A model generated the notes under the pieces. It was given only the letters and a program-made list of their open reading frames with translations, did not search any database and had not been told where the DNA came from. A stretch of DNA of 64,000 bases, from the NCBI GenBank assembly GCA_026398875.1, contig JAPLSB010000019.1:310001-374000 (forward strand). The letters are read 5' to 3'. The stretch comes from Gammaproteobacteria bacterium (GTDB lineage: Bacteria > Pseudomonadota > Gammaproteobacteria > Nevskiales > Nevskiaceae). The translations under genes were made by a program, and so were the position numbers. Of this stretch, positions 16,995-26,225 are shown one piece after another. Position 1 is the stretch's first letter; every line of letters starts with the position of its first letter.

Positions 16995-19854
16995 GCCGAC
17001 GTGCCTCGCCCGGTCCGTCGATGTTGCTGATGCAGCGGCCGCACAGCGCCGGATGCGCCGCGTGGCTGCCGACGTCCGGACGGCGGTGCCAGCAACGGCC
17101 ACACTTCTCGGCGCCGGTCGCGGTCGCCGCGATCCAGATCGTCGCACCGTTTTCCAGCTTCGCTTCATGCGCCGTCGCCGGCTTCAGCGCCAGCGGCTGC
17201 GCCGAAGCGCCTGAAGTGATGAACCAGAAGCGCAGCTCGTCGCCGACCTTGGCCAGCGCGGCTTCGGCAGCGCCATCGGCATACAGCGCGACATCGGCAT
17301 CCAGTGCCGAGCCGATCGTGCCGGCCGCCCGCAAGGTCTCCAGTTCCTTCTTGACCGCTTCGCGGGCTTCGAGCAGCACGGTCCAGTCGGCATCGGTCAG
17401 CGCGTCGGCCGTCACGGCCGGCAGCGCGTACCAGGTCTGGATGAACACGGTCTGGCTGCGATCGCCCGGCAGCAGCTTCCAGATCTCGTCAGCGGTGAAC
17501 GACAGGATCGGCGCGATCCAGCGCACCATCGCTTCGGCGATGTGCAGCAGCACGGTCTGCGCCGAGCGGCGCGCATGGCTGGCTTCCGGCAGCGTGTACA
17601 GCCGGTCCTTCAGCACATCGAGATACAAGCTGCCGAGATCGACCGCGCAGTAGTTGTGCAGCTGCTGATAGACCTGATGGAACTGCTTCGCCGCGTAGGC
17701 AGCCTGGATCTCGCCCTGCACGCGCGTGAGCTCCGACAGCGCCCAGCGATCCATCGACAGCAGCTGTTCGGGTGCAACCGTGTGCTGTGCCGGGTCGAAA
17801 CCGTGCAGGTTCGACAGCAGATAGCGCACCGTGTTGCGGATGCGCCGGTAGGCGTCGGCAATGCGCTTCAGCAGGTTGTCGCTGATCGCGATCTCGCCGG
17901 AGTAATCGCTGGCCGCAACCCACAGGCGCAGCACGTCGGCGCCGAGCGTCTTGGTGACCGTCTGCGGGGCGACGACATTGCCCAGCGACTTCGACATCTT
18001 GTTGCCCTTCTCGTCGACCGTGAAGCCGTGCGTCAGCACCGCCTTGTACGGCGAGCGGCCGCGCATCGCGACCGAGGTCAGCAGTGACGACTGGAACCAG
18101 CCGCGATGCTGGTCCGAGCCTTCCAGATACATGTCGGCCTGCGGCGCGAGGCCATCGGCATCGAGCTTGTCCGGATGATTGGCGACGAAGCTGCACTGGT
18201 GTACCGAGCCGGAATCGAACCAGACATCGAGCGTGTCCGGGCACTTGTCGTAGTGCTCGGCGTCGTCGCTGATCCAGTCGGACACGCTGGAACCGAACCA
18301 GGCTTCGAGGCCGCTGGCTTCGACGGCATCGCCGACCCGGCGCAGGATCGCCGCCGAATCCGGATGCAAGGTCTGGGTGCGGCGATCGACCAGCACCGCC
18401 ATCGGCACGCCCCAGGTGCGCTGCCGCGAGATGCACCAGTCCGGGCGCTCGGCGACCATTCCGCGGATGCGGTCCTCGCCCCAGCCGGGAATCCATTCGG
18501 TCTTGGCAATGGCATCGAGCGCCTGCGGGCGCAGGCCGTTGCCATCCATCGACACGAACCACTGCGGCGTGGCGCGGAAGATCAGCGGCGTCTTGTGGCG
18601 CCAGCAGTGCGGATAGCTGTGATCGAACTTGGCGACGTGAACCAGTGCGCCGGCATCGCGCAGCGCATTGATCACCGGCTCATCGACCTTGCGCACATAC
18701 AGACCGCCGACCACCGGCGTGCCGGCGACATAGACACCCGTGCCCATCAGCGGGCTTTCGACGGCAATGCCGTTGGCCACGCCGATGTTGTAGTCGTCAA
18801 CGCCATGGGCCGGTGCGGTATGCACGAGGCCGGTACCGGCATCAAGCGTGACGTGCTCGCCGACCAGGATCGGCTTCGGCTGCGCTTCGGCATCGAAGGG
18901 ATGCACGTAGGTCTTGCCGCCCAGCGCTGCACCCTTGGCGCGACCCAGCACGACCGGATCAGAAATGCCATAACGCTTCGCTGACGCTTCGAGCAGGCCT
19001 TCCGCCAGCACCAGGCGGCCATGCTCGGCTGTCTCGACCAGCACGTAGTCCAGTTCGGGATTGACCGAGGTCGCCTTGTTGGCCGGGATCGTCCACGGCG
19101 TAGTGGTCCAGATCACGAAGCGGATCGGCGCCGTACCGCTGGCACCGAACACGGCGGCAAGCTCGGCTGGGTTGGTCGACGCGAAACCGACATCGATCGC
19201 GAAGCTGGTCTTGTCCTGGTATTCGACTTCCGCTTCGGCCAGCGACGAACCGCAGTCCAGACACCAGTGCACCGGCTTGAAGCCGCGCGTGACATGACCG
19301 TTGGCAACGATCCGCGACAGCACCCGCAGCTGCTCGGCCTCGAACTTCGGGTCCATCGTCAGATACGGCCGTTCCCAGTCGGCGAGCACGCCCAGGCGCT
19401 TGAAGTCGGCGCGCTGGCGCGCGATCTGCTCGTTCGCGTACTTGCGGCACTCGGCGCGGAATTCGGCGGCGTTGAGCTTGTCGCCGACCTTGCCGAACTT
19501 CTTTTCAACCTGCAGTTCGATCGGCAGGCCATGGCAATCCCAGCCCGGCGTGAATGGCGCGTGGAAGCCGTCGAGGCGCGCCGCCTTGACGATCATGTCC
19601 TTGAGCACCTTGTTGACCGCGTGGCCGATATGGATGTCGCCATTGGCGTACGGGGGGCCGTCGACGAACCAGTAATCGGGCCGGCCTGTCGTCGCCGCAA
19701 CGATCTGCGCGTACAGGCCCTCGCCTTCCCATTGCTCGAGCATCTTCGGCTCGCGCACGGCAAGGCCGGCCTGCATCGGGAAATCGGTCTGCGGCAGGTT
19801 CAGCGTCTGCTTGTAGTCCGGGCCTGCAGCGGCGTCTTTGACGGTGTCGTTCAC
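16987..19854 (-). CDS. ileS: isoleucyl-tRNA synthetase
   Basis: This is a 955-residue class I synthetase that charges tRNA-Ile in the cytoplasm. The HIGH motif is His75-Ile-Gly-His78 (in GDIHIGH) and the KMSKS motif is Lys619-Ser623. An editing (CP1) domain lies between them. The C-terminus carries a zinc finger with CGRC at 918-921 and CGRC at 938-941. The length matches bacterial IleS with zinc finger. The ATG at 19854 overlaps the ribF stop by four bases, and its own end overlaps lspA, giving the ribF-ileS-lspA run common in gammaproteobacteria. Confidence 0.97.
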   Translation of the reverse strand: MNDTVKDAAAGPDYKQTLNLPQTDFPMQAGLAVREPKMLEQWEGEGLYAQIVAATTGRPDYWFVDGPPYANGDIHIGHAVNKVLKDMIVKAARLDGFHAPFTPGWDCHGLPIELQVEKKFGKVGDKLNAAEFRAECRKYANEQIARQRADFKRLGVLADWERPYLTMDPKFEAEQLRVLSRIVANGHVTRGFKPVHWCLDCGSSLAEAEVEYQDKTSFAIDVGFASTNPAELAAVFGASGTAPIRFVIWTTTPWTIPANKATSVNPELDYVLVETAEHGRLVLAEGLLEASAKRYGISDPVVLGRAKGAALGGKTYVHPFDAEAQPKPILVGEHVTLDAGTGLVHTAPAHGVDDYNIGVANGIAVESPLMGTGVYVAGTPVVGGLYVRKVDEPVINALRDAGALVHVAKFDHSYPHCWRHKTPLIFRATPQWFVSMDGNGLRPQALDAIAKTEWIPGWGEDRIRGMVAERPDWCISRQRTWGVPMAVLVDRRTQTLHPDSAAILRRVGDAVEASGLEAWFGSSVSDWISDDAEHYDKCPDTLDVWFDSGSVHQCSFVANHPDKLDADGLAPQADMYLEGSDQHRGWFQSSLLTSVAMRGRSPYKAVLTHGFTVDEKGNKMSKSLGNVVAPQTVTKTLGADVLRLWVAASDYSGEIAISDNLLKRIADAYRRIRNTVRYLLSNLHGFDPAQHTVAPEQLLSMDRWALSELTRVQGEIQAAYAAKQFHQVYQQLHNYCAVDLGSLYLDVLKDRLYTLPEASHARRSAQTVLLHIAEAMVRWIAPILSFTADEIWKLLPGDRSQTVFIQTWYALPAVTADALTDADWTVLLEAREAVKKELETLRAAGTIGSALDADVALYADGAAEAALAKVGDELRFWFITSGASAQPLALKPATAHEAKLENGATIWIAATATGAEKCGRCWHRRPDVGSHAAHPALCGRCISNIDGPGEARRHV

Positions 19855-20795
19855 GAGGGCATCAGCTCGGCAGTGAAATGGGTGCGTGCGTCATGGCCAT
19901 CGGCCTGCATCTGCGCAGCCAGCGCATCGAGCCCGTCGAACTTGAGCTGCGGACGCAGGAACTTGTGGAATTCGATCGCGACTTCGCGGCCGTACAGATT
20001 GGGCTTGACATCGAAGACGTGGGTTTCGAGCAGGCAGGTGGTCAGCCCCAGCGTCGGCCGCACGCCGAGGCTGGCGACGCCGGGCAGACCGTCGGGCGCT
20101 TCGTCCCAATAGGCCTTCACGGCATAGACGCCGTGGGCCAGCGCCGGCGGCCGACGCAGGTGCAGGTTGGCGGTGGCCATGCCCAGCTCCCGGCCGAGCT
20201 TGAGGCCGTGACGCACGCGCCCGGTGATCCGGTAGCGGCGGTCGAGCAGACGTTCGACGACATCGAGATCGGGCAGCGCCAGCGCGGCGCGCAGGCCGGT
20301 GGAACTGCTGCGCGCGCCATCGAGCGTGACGGTCCCGAGGCCTTCGGCCGTGAAACCGGCCGAAGCACCGATCTGTTGCAGCAGTGCCAGGTCACCGACG
20401 CGCCGGGCGCCGTAGCGGAAGTCGTCGCCGACGATCACCGCGCGCGTGCCGAGGCCATCGACCAGCACCTGGCGGACGAAATCCTCGGCGCTCATCGCGG
20501 CCAGCCGCGGCCCGAACGGCAGCAGCAGCACCCGTTCGACGCCGTAGGCTTCGAGGTCACGCAGCTTGCCTCTGAGGTCGGCAATGCGCGGTGGCGGGTT
20601 GTCGCGCTGGAAGTACTCACGCGGCATCGGCTCGAAGCAGACCACGGTGGCCGGCATGCCATGTTCGACCGCCAGCGCACGCAGGCGGGCGATCAGCGCC
20701 TGATGGCCGCGGTGCAGGCCATCGAAGTTGCCGATCGACACCACGCTGCCGCAGTGACGCGGCGCGAGATTGTGCAGTCCGCGGATCAGCTCCAT
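19851..20795 (-). CDS. ribF: bifunctional riboflavin kinase / FAD synthetase
   Basis: This is a 314-residue cytoplasmic enzyme that makes FMN from riboflavin and FAD from FMN. The N-terminal nucleotidyltransferase shows IGNFDGLHRGHQ at 21-32 and later VGDDFRYGARRVGDL. The C-terminal kinase domain starts near residue 180 with ITGRVRHGLKLGRELGMATANL, where the family usually has GFPTANL; Met-Ala replaces Phe-Pro. It lies 54 bases after murJ on the same strand. No FMN riboswitch is visible in the short leader. Confidence 0.95.
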   Translation of the reverse strand: MELIRGLHNLAPRHCGSVVSIGNFDGLHRGHQALIARLRALAVEHGMPATVVCFEPMPREYFQRDNPPPRIADLRGKLRDLEAYGVERVLLLPFGPRLAAMSAEDFVRQVLVDGLGTRAVIVGDDFRYGARRVGDLALLQQIGASAGFTAEGLGTVTLDGARSSSTGLRAALALPDLDVVERLLDRRYRITGRVRHGLKLGRELGMATANLHLRRPPALAHGVYAVKAYWDEAPDGLPGVASLGVRPTLGLTTCLLETHVFDVKPNLYGREVAIEFHKFLRPQLKFDGLDALAAQMQADGHDARTHFTAELMPS

Positions 20796-20849
20796 CGACA
20801 GGACGTTATTCAGGAAGGACGCGGATTATAAAGGCGGAACCGGGCCCTA

Positions 20850-22397
20850 TCAGGCCGCGCCGCGGAAGTGGCGAACCCGCAGGCCGCTGGCCGCCAGCAG
20901 CGCGAAATAGACCGCCAGCGCCACCGCGACCAGCAACAGCATGCGTCCGCCACGCGCCCATTCACCGGCGGCAAGCCAGCTGGCGAGATCACCGGCCAGC
21001 CACAGCACGGCAGCGCCCATCGCCGCATTGGCCACCATCAAGCGTAGCCAGAACAATCCCCAGCCCGGCTGGCTGCGGTAGATGCCATCCCGCTTGAGCC
21101 GCGTGAACAGCAGCGCGGCATTGATGCACGCGGTCAGCGACGTCGAGATCGCCAGACCCACATGTGCGCCCTCGAAGGCGTGCAGCTTCGAATAGGCGAA
21201 CAGCGAAAGGCTCAGCGCCATGCCGATGACCAGGCTGATGATCGCGAAGCGCACCGGCGTCCTGGTTTCCTGACGCGCGTAGAAGCCCGGCACCAGCACC
21301 TTGACGAACGAAAAGCCCATGAAGCCTGCGCCATAGGCCCACAGCGCCCAGGTGGTCATCCGCACATCATTGGCGGTGAAGGCACCGTGGCCGTAGACCG
21401 TCGACACCAGCGGTCCGGCCAGCAGACACAGGCCGAGTGCCGCCGGCAGGCCGATCAGCAGGATCACTCGCAAGCTCCAGTCGAGCGTCGCGGAAAATGC
21501 TTCCGGCGTCTTTTTCGCATGCTGCGCCGACAGCGCCGGCAGGATCGCCGTGCCGACGGCGATCGAAAAGATGCCGAGCGGAAACTCCATCAGCCGGTTC
21601 GCGTAGTACAGCCAGCTGACCGATCCGCTGGCGATGTGCGTCGACAGGTTGGTATTCAGCAGCAGCGAGATCTGCGCCACCGACGAGCCGATCATCACCG
21701 GAACCATCAGGGTGACGATGCGCTTGACGCGGCCATCGCCCCAGGCCCAGCGCGGCTTGGGCAGCAGCTTCAACTTCGCCATCAGCGGCAACTGGAACGC
21801 GAACTGGAGAACACCGGCGACGAACACTGCATAGGCCAGAACCTGCACCGAGTCGGCGTCGATGAAGGCCGTGGCGATCAGGCACAGGTTCAGGATCACC
21901 GGAGTAGCCGCCGGCACTGCAAACTTTCCGTAGGCGTTCAGCACGCCGCCGGCCATCGACGTCAGCGAGATGAACATCAGGTACGGGAACGTCCAGCGCA
22001 GCAGCTCGGTGGCCAGCGCGTTCTGCGCGGGGTCTGCCGTGAACCCGGACGCGAAAAGCCAGACCAGCGCCGGTGCGCCCAGACAGCCGATCACCGTGAC
22101 AATGCTGAGCACGCCACCGAGCGTGCCAAGCACCACTGCCACCATGTCGCGGGCGTCCTGATGGGTTCCGGTGGTCTTCACCTCGGTGAAGACAGGCACG
22201 AAGGCCTGGGAAAACGCGCCTTCGGCGAACATGCGGCGGCCGAAGTTCGGAATCATCAGCGCAACCAGAAAAGCATCCATCGCCGCACCGGCGCCAAAGG
22301 CCGTGGCCAGCATGATTTCGCGGACAAAACCAAGCAGGCGCGACAAAAGAGTCAGCAGGCTGACAACGCCGCTGGACTTGAGCAGGCTTTTCGACAT
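20850..22397 (-). CDS. murJ: lipid II flippase MurJ
   Basis: This is a 515-residue polytopic inner-membrane protein of the MOP superfamily that moves lipid II to the periplasmic face for peptidoglycan synthesis. It starts MSKSLLKSSGVVSLLTLLSR, with LLGFVREIMLATAFGAGAAMDAFLVA next, the MurJ family opening. About 14 membrane segments are expected; the hydrophobic pattern agrees. I start at ATG 22397. The frame stays open to 22559, but that added part is the translation of the inverted repeat at 22441-22542 and is not likely coding. Length is the same as in E. coli (511). Confidence 0.94.
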   Translation of the reverse strand: MSKSLLKSSGVVSLLTLLSRLLGFVREIMLATAFGAGAAMDAFLVALMIPNFGRRMFAEGAFSQAFVPVFTEVKTTGTHQDARDMVAVVLGTLGGVLSIVTVIGCLGAPALVWLFASGFTADPAQNALATELLRWTFPYLMFISLTSMAGGVLNAYGKFAVPAATPVILNLCLIATAFIDADSVQVLAYAVFVAGVLQFAFQLPLMAKLKLLPKPRWAWGDGRVKRIVTLMVPVMIGSSVAQISLLLNTNLSTHIASGSVSWLYYANRLMEFPLGIFSIAVGTAILPALSAQHAKKTPEAFSATLDWSLRVILLIGLPAALGLCLLAGPLVSTVYGHGAFTANDVRMTTWALWAYGAGFMGFSFVKVLVPGFYARQETRTPVRFAIISLVIGMALSLSLFAYSKLHAFEGAHVGLAISTSLTACINAALLFTRLKRDGIYRSQPGWGLFWLRLMVANAAMGAAVLWLAGDLASWLAAGEWARGGRMLLLVAVALAVYFALLAASGLRVRHFRGAA

Positions 22398-22440
22398 GTT
22401 TGCGGAAGCAGAGCCGGGAAGGAGGAGCTGAAAAGCGACG

Positions 22441-22542
22441 TCACGCCAGGACGCGGAGGCGCAAAGAACATCGAACAAGCCCGTGTCGGAAGTCGGGACG
22501 ATCCGGTGAAGCGGTTCTCGCCGCCTTTGCGTCTCCGCGTGA
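22441..22542. repeat. imperfect inverted repeat of the ACGCGGAGGCGCAAAG type
   Basis: The left arm 22441-22469 and the reverse complement of the right arm 22514-22542 agree at 21 of 29 positions, and the 44-base centre has further pairing (CCCG with CGGG, ATCG with CGAT). One strand translates as HAETQRRRE ... LCASASWRD, a string that I recognise from spurious proteins in many bacterial genomes where such hairpin repeats lie between genes. It fills the murJ-rpsT gap and ends 25 bases before a -35 box. It may be a small non-autonomous element or an RNA hairpin; a second copy was not seen in this window. Confidence 0.6.
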
Positions 22543-22567
22543 AATTGCCGTTGCCGCACGCGGCGCG

Positions 22568-22596
22568 TTGACAGGCGCTGGGTCGACGAAGATACT
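22568..22596 (+). promoter_or_regulatory. sigma70-type promoter for rpsT
   Basis: TTGACA (22568-22573) and GATACT (22591-22596) are separated by 17 bases. This is a perfect -35 box and a 4/6 -10 box, on the strand of rpsT and about 105 bases before its start. Transcription should begin near 22603. It lies just downstream of the inverted repeat. Confidence 0.7.
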
Positions 22597-22700
22597 AGCG
22601 CGCTTCGATTTTGTCAGTTGCCGGTTCACGGCTTCGGTCGAATCGCCGGTCGGCCGTTCTGGCCGTCACACCATCGAAACCGCTTTAAGGAGTTTTCACC

Positions 22701-22866
22701 TTGGCCAACACCCCGCAGGCGCGCAAGCGCGCACGCCAGTCCGAACAGAACCGCGAGCGCAATGCCAGCCAGCGCTCGATGATCCGCAGCACCATCAAGA
22801 ATCCACAAGAACAAGGCCGCTCGCCACAAGAGCCGCCTGCAGGCGCACATCAAGGCGCTCGCCTAA
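22701..22866 (+). pseudogene. rpsT: rpsT (30S ribosomal protein S20), internal deletion with frameshift
   Basis: From TTG 22701 the frame reads MANTPQARKRARQSEQNRERNASQRSMIRSTIK in pieces that match the S20 N-terminus (33 residues). At 22800/22801 it jumps: the next bases encode IHKNKAARHKSRLQAHIKALA, the S20 C-terminus, in another frame, ending TAA 22864-22866. About 33 residues in the middle (E. coli residues 34-66) are missing, which corresponds to roughly 98 bases. Read through in the first frame, the product would be 59 residues ending at 22880 with an unrelated tail. The ribosome site AAGGAG (22687-22692) with 8-base spacing, the promoter and the terminator all look intact. Either the gene is truly broken (S20 loss is survivable in enteric bacteria at a cost) or the sequence has an assembly or base error. 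Confidence 0.85.
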
Positions 22867-22882
22867 GCATCTCGTGGTAAAC

Positions 22883-22910
22883 AAAAACGCGACCTTCGGG
22901 TCGCGTTTTT
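22883..22910 (+). terminator. intrinsic terminator of rpsT
   Basis: AAAAACGCGACC (22883-22894), a TTCG loop, and GGTCGCGTTTTT (22899-22910) give a 12-bp stem ending in T5. It is symmetrical, so it can also serve a transcript from the other strand. It starts 16 bases after the remnant S20 stop. Confidence 0.9.
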
Positions 22911-22964
22911 CGTTTCGGTGATCGGATTTGCAACGCGGTACTGCCTGCGCTGCCAGTCCGGCCC

Positions 22965-25900
22965 TCAGTCGTCCTGACGCGGGGCCATCGGCGTCAGCAG
23001 CGGGGCGGCGCCGCCGTTGCCAGGAAGCGCATCGGTCTCGTGTTCGTCGGTGCCCTTGAACCAGCGTGTGGCGCGTTCGCCGATCCGCTGCAGGTAGGTG
23101 TAGAGCACCGGCACCACGACCAGCGTCAACAGGCTTGACGTGATGACGCCACCGATCACCGCGCGCCCCATCGCGGCATTGGTTTCGCCACCTGCCCCGC
23201 TGCCGATCGCCATCGGCAGCATGCCGAAGATCATCGCCAGCGTGGTCATGATGATCGGCCGCAGACGGACCTGCCCGGCCTCCAGCAGTGCCTCGCGCAA
23301 GCCGCGTCCCTCGCGAAGGCTCTGGTTGGCGAAATCGACCAGCAGGATCGCGTTCTTGGTCACCAGCCCCATCAGCATGATGAAGCCGATGATCGAAAAC
23401 ATGTTCAAGGTCGTGCCGGTCACCAGCAGCGCGATGAATACGCCTGCCAGCGACAGCGGCAATGACACCATGATCGCCAGCGGCTGCAGGAAGCTGCCGA
23501 ACTGCGAGGCCAGGATCAGGTAGATGAAGATCACTGCAAGCCCCATCGCGGCCAGTGCGGCGGCACCCGACTCATCCTGATCGGCCTGCTGACCGCCGAT
23601 TTCCCAGCGATAGCCGGGCGGCAATGGCTTGCCCTTGATGATCTTCTTGATGTCTTCGCCGACATCGCCGGCCGGTCTGCCTTCAGCGTTGGCGTAGATC
23701 GACACCCGCCGCTGCAGGTTCTGGCGCTTGATCTGCTGCGGGCTGGAAATCGGCACGAACTCGGCAACCTGACGCAGCGGCACCAGCATCGGCGTGCCAT
23801 CGGCATTGAGCCGCGTGCTGGTCAACGCGAGATTGCCAAGGTCAGCCGCGATTTCGCGGTCTTCACGCGGCAGACGTACCGTCACTTCGTAGTTCTGCCC
23901 GTCCGGCGCCAGCCAGTAGCTGATCTGGTCGCCTGCGACCAGCGGACGCAGCGCCGCGCCGATGCGGGCATTGCTGAGACCGAGATCGCTGGCCAGTTCC
24001 TGATTGATGCGAACGGCAATGCCGGGACTTTCGCCTTTCTCGCTGCTCTCAAGATCGGAAATGCCCTTGACCTTGCGCATCTCGGCCATCGCGGCCTGGG
24101 TGATCTCGGTCAGCTTTGCCGGCTCAGGGCCGAGCAGCGAAATGAAGATCGAGCCGCCGAAACCGACGGCGAGATCGACCCCGGCCACCTGCTTGACCCG
24201 CTCGCGGATCGCCTTTTCGATGTCCTTCTGCGGCCGCCGGTGGGTGACGCTTTTGTCGGTCAGGCGCAGATTCAGCCGTGCGTAGTTCTTGCCTTCCTCG
24301 GTGCCGACTTCGGTGGCGATGGTCTCGATTTCCGGGAACTCGCGCAGCAGGGTTTCGACCTGACGCGCCTTGGCATCGGTGTACGCCAGGCTCGAACCCA
24401 GCGGCGTGTTGATTCGCAGCGAAGTGAAGCCGTCGTCGCCGCGCGGAAAGAATTCGCTGCCGATGAACGGCAGCAGCGCGAAGCTGCCGAAGAACGTGAA
24501 GGCCGCGATCCACAGCACGATGCCGCGGTTCGACAGCGTCCCGATCTGTCGCCAGTCGAGCTTACGCGCGGCGTGGGCAAGCCCGAAGACCGGAAACCAG
24601 ACACGCCGCCGTTCGGTGCGCAGCGCCCAGGCCAGCACCCGGCCATAGACACGATGCAGGGCGTCAACCCCATGCTCGACCTTCTCCATCAACCGGCCGA
24701 GCCAGGGCGCGTACTTGAAGCGATCCTTGACCGGATCGCGCCAGACTGCAGACAGCATCGGGTCCAGCGTAAAGCTGACGAACAGGCTGACCAGCACCGC
24801 GACCGCCACCGTGATGCCGAACTGGAAGAAGAAGCGGCCGATGATGCCGCTCATGAACGCCACCGGCACGAACACCGCCAGGATCGCGAACGTGGTGGCC
24901 ATCACCGCAAGGCCGATTTCCTGCGTTCCGTCGAGCGCGGCGCGCACGTGGCTCTTGCCCATTGCGAGGTGGCGCACGATGTTTTCGCGCACCACGATCG
25001 CATCGTCGATCAGCAGGCCGATGCACAGGCTCAGCGCCATCAGCGTCAGGAAGTTCAGCGTGAAGCCGAACGCATGCAGCGCAATGAACGTTGCGATCAC
25101 CGAGATCGGCAAGGTCAGCCCGGTGATGATCGTCGAGCGCCACGAATGCAGGAACAGGAAGACGATCAGCACGGTCAGGATGCCGCCTTCGAGGATCGTT
25201 TCCTTGACCTGCTCGACCGATGCCGTGATGTCGTCGGCGGTCGCATAGATCTTGACGATCTTCACATCGGTCGGCAGTTCTTCCTTCAGCCGCTCGATCG
25301 CCTTGGCCACGCCCTGCGCGGTGCTGACGATGTTCGCGCCCTGCACCTTCTGGATATCGATGGTCACGGCCCGCTTGCCATCGACACGGGAAATCGAGGT
25401 CTCCTCGGCTTCGCCATCGACGACTTCGGCGACTTGATCGAGGTGTACCGCCGTACCGTTCTGGACGGCGACGACGATGCGCGCGAACTGCTCTGGCTGC
25501 TTGATCCGGCCTTCGATGCGGACCAGCTGTTCGGCGGCACCACGCGAGATCGAGCCGGCCGGCAGATCCTGATTGGCCGCCTGGATCGCCGTGATCACCT
25601 GATCGACCCCGATCCGCCAGGCTTCGAGTGCAGCCGGCTTCAGCAGCACCTGCACCTGCCGCTTGGACTGGCCACTGACGCTGATACTGCCGACGCCGAG
25701 CACGTTCTGCAGCCGCTTGACCACCACCTGATCAACCAGCGTGGAAATCTCGCGCAGGCTGCGCGTTTCCGAATACAGCGCCAGATTGATGATCGGCTGC
25801 TGGTTTTCGTCTTCGTTGGTGCGCGAAATCAGCGGCGGCTTGGCGTCACGCGGGAAGCTCGGCTGGATCTGCGCGACCTTGTCGCGCGTTTCCTGCGCGG

Positions 25901-26210
25901 CGCGCGCGATGTCGACCGACAGATCGAACTCGATCGAGATGAAGCCGCCGCCTTCACGCGCCGTGCCCCAGATACGCTTGACCCCTTCGACGGCGTTGAC
26001 CGCTTCCTCGATCGGCTTCAGCAGATCGTTCTCGACCGCTTCCGGCGCAGCACCGGGGTAGGAGATGGAAATGCTCAGCACAGGGATCGAGACATCCGGG
26101 AGCTTCTCGACCGCCAAGCGCTGGTACGAGAACACGCCGAGCACCAGCAGCGCGACCATGACCATGGTCGCGAACACCGGCTGATTGACGCTGGTCTTGG
26201 TGATCCACAT
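22965..26210 (-). CDS. RND efflux transporter, AcrB/MdtBC-like inner-membrane pump
   Basis: This is a 1081-residue resistance-nodulation-division transporter that exports drugs or other amphiphiles using the proton gradient. It opens MWITKTSVNQPVFATMVMVA, a first membrane helix, and then a long porter domain. Asp402-Asp403 in the LLIDDAIVV helix are the expected proton-relay pair. A second large loop near 600-840 and LPLSLAGVFIALLVTG later complete the duplicated topology. It follows the adaptor gene by 15 bases. No TolC-type outer-membrane protein is encoded next to it, so a TolC from elsewhere is probably used. Substrate cannot be told from sequence. Confidence 0.92.
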   Translation of the reverse strand: MWITKTSVNQPVFATMVMVALLVLGVFSYQRLAVEKLPDVSIPVLSISISYPGAAPEAVENDLLKPIEEAVNAVEGVKRIWGTAREGGGFISIEFDLSVDIARAAQETRDKVAQIQPSFPRDAKPPLISRTNEDENQQPIINLALYSETRSLREISTLVDQVVVKRLQNVLGVGSISVSGQSKRQVQVLLKPAALEAWRIGVDQVITAIQAANQDLPAGSISRGAAEQLVRIEGRIKQPEQFARIVVAVQNGTAVHLDQVAEVVDGEAEETSISRVDGKRAVTIDIQKVQGANIVSTAQGVAKAIERLKEELPTDVKIVKIYATADDITASVEQVKETILEGGILTVLIVFLFLHSWRSTIITGLTLPISVIATFIALHAFGFTLNFLTLMALSLCIGLLIDDAIVVRENIVRHLAMGKSHVRAALDGTQEIGLAVMATTFAILAVFVPVAFMSGIIGRFFFQFGITVAVAVLVSLFVSFTLDPMLSAVWRDPVKDRFKYAPWLGRLMEKVEHGVDALHRVYGRVLAWALRTERRRVWFPVFGLAHAARKLDWRQIGTLSNRGIVLWIAAFTFFGSFALLPFIGSEFFPRGDDGFTSLRINTPLGSSLAYTDAKARQVETLLREFPEIETIATEVGTEEGKNYARLNLRLTDKSVTHRRPQKDIEKAIRERVKQVAGVDLAVGFGGSIFISLLGPEPAKLTEITQAAMAEMRKVKGISDLESSEKGESPGIAVRINQELASDLGLSNARIGAALRPLVAGDQISYWLAPDGQNYEVTVRLPREDREIAADLGNLALTSTRLNADGTPMLVPLRQVAEFVPISSPQQIKRQNLQRRVSIYANAEGRPAGDVGEDIKKIIKGKPLPPGYRWEIGGQQADQDESGAAALAAMGLAVIFIYLILASQFGSFLQPLAIMVSLPLSLAGVFIALLVTGTTLNMFSIIGFIMLMGLVTKNAILLVDFANQSLREGRGLREALLEAGQVRLRPIIMTTLAMIFGMLPMAIGSGAGGETNAAMGRAVIGGVITSSLLTLVVVPVLYTYLQRIGERATRWFKGTDEHETDALPGNGGAAPLLTPMAPRQDD

Positions 26211-26225
26211 GGCGCAGACCCCGGC

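Noticed and set aside
22398..22559. N-terminal extension of murJ
   Set aside because: It is the translation of the inverted repeat (HAETQRRR and LCASASWRD), not a MurJ sequence.
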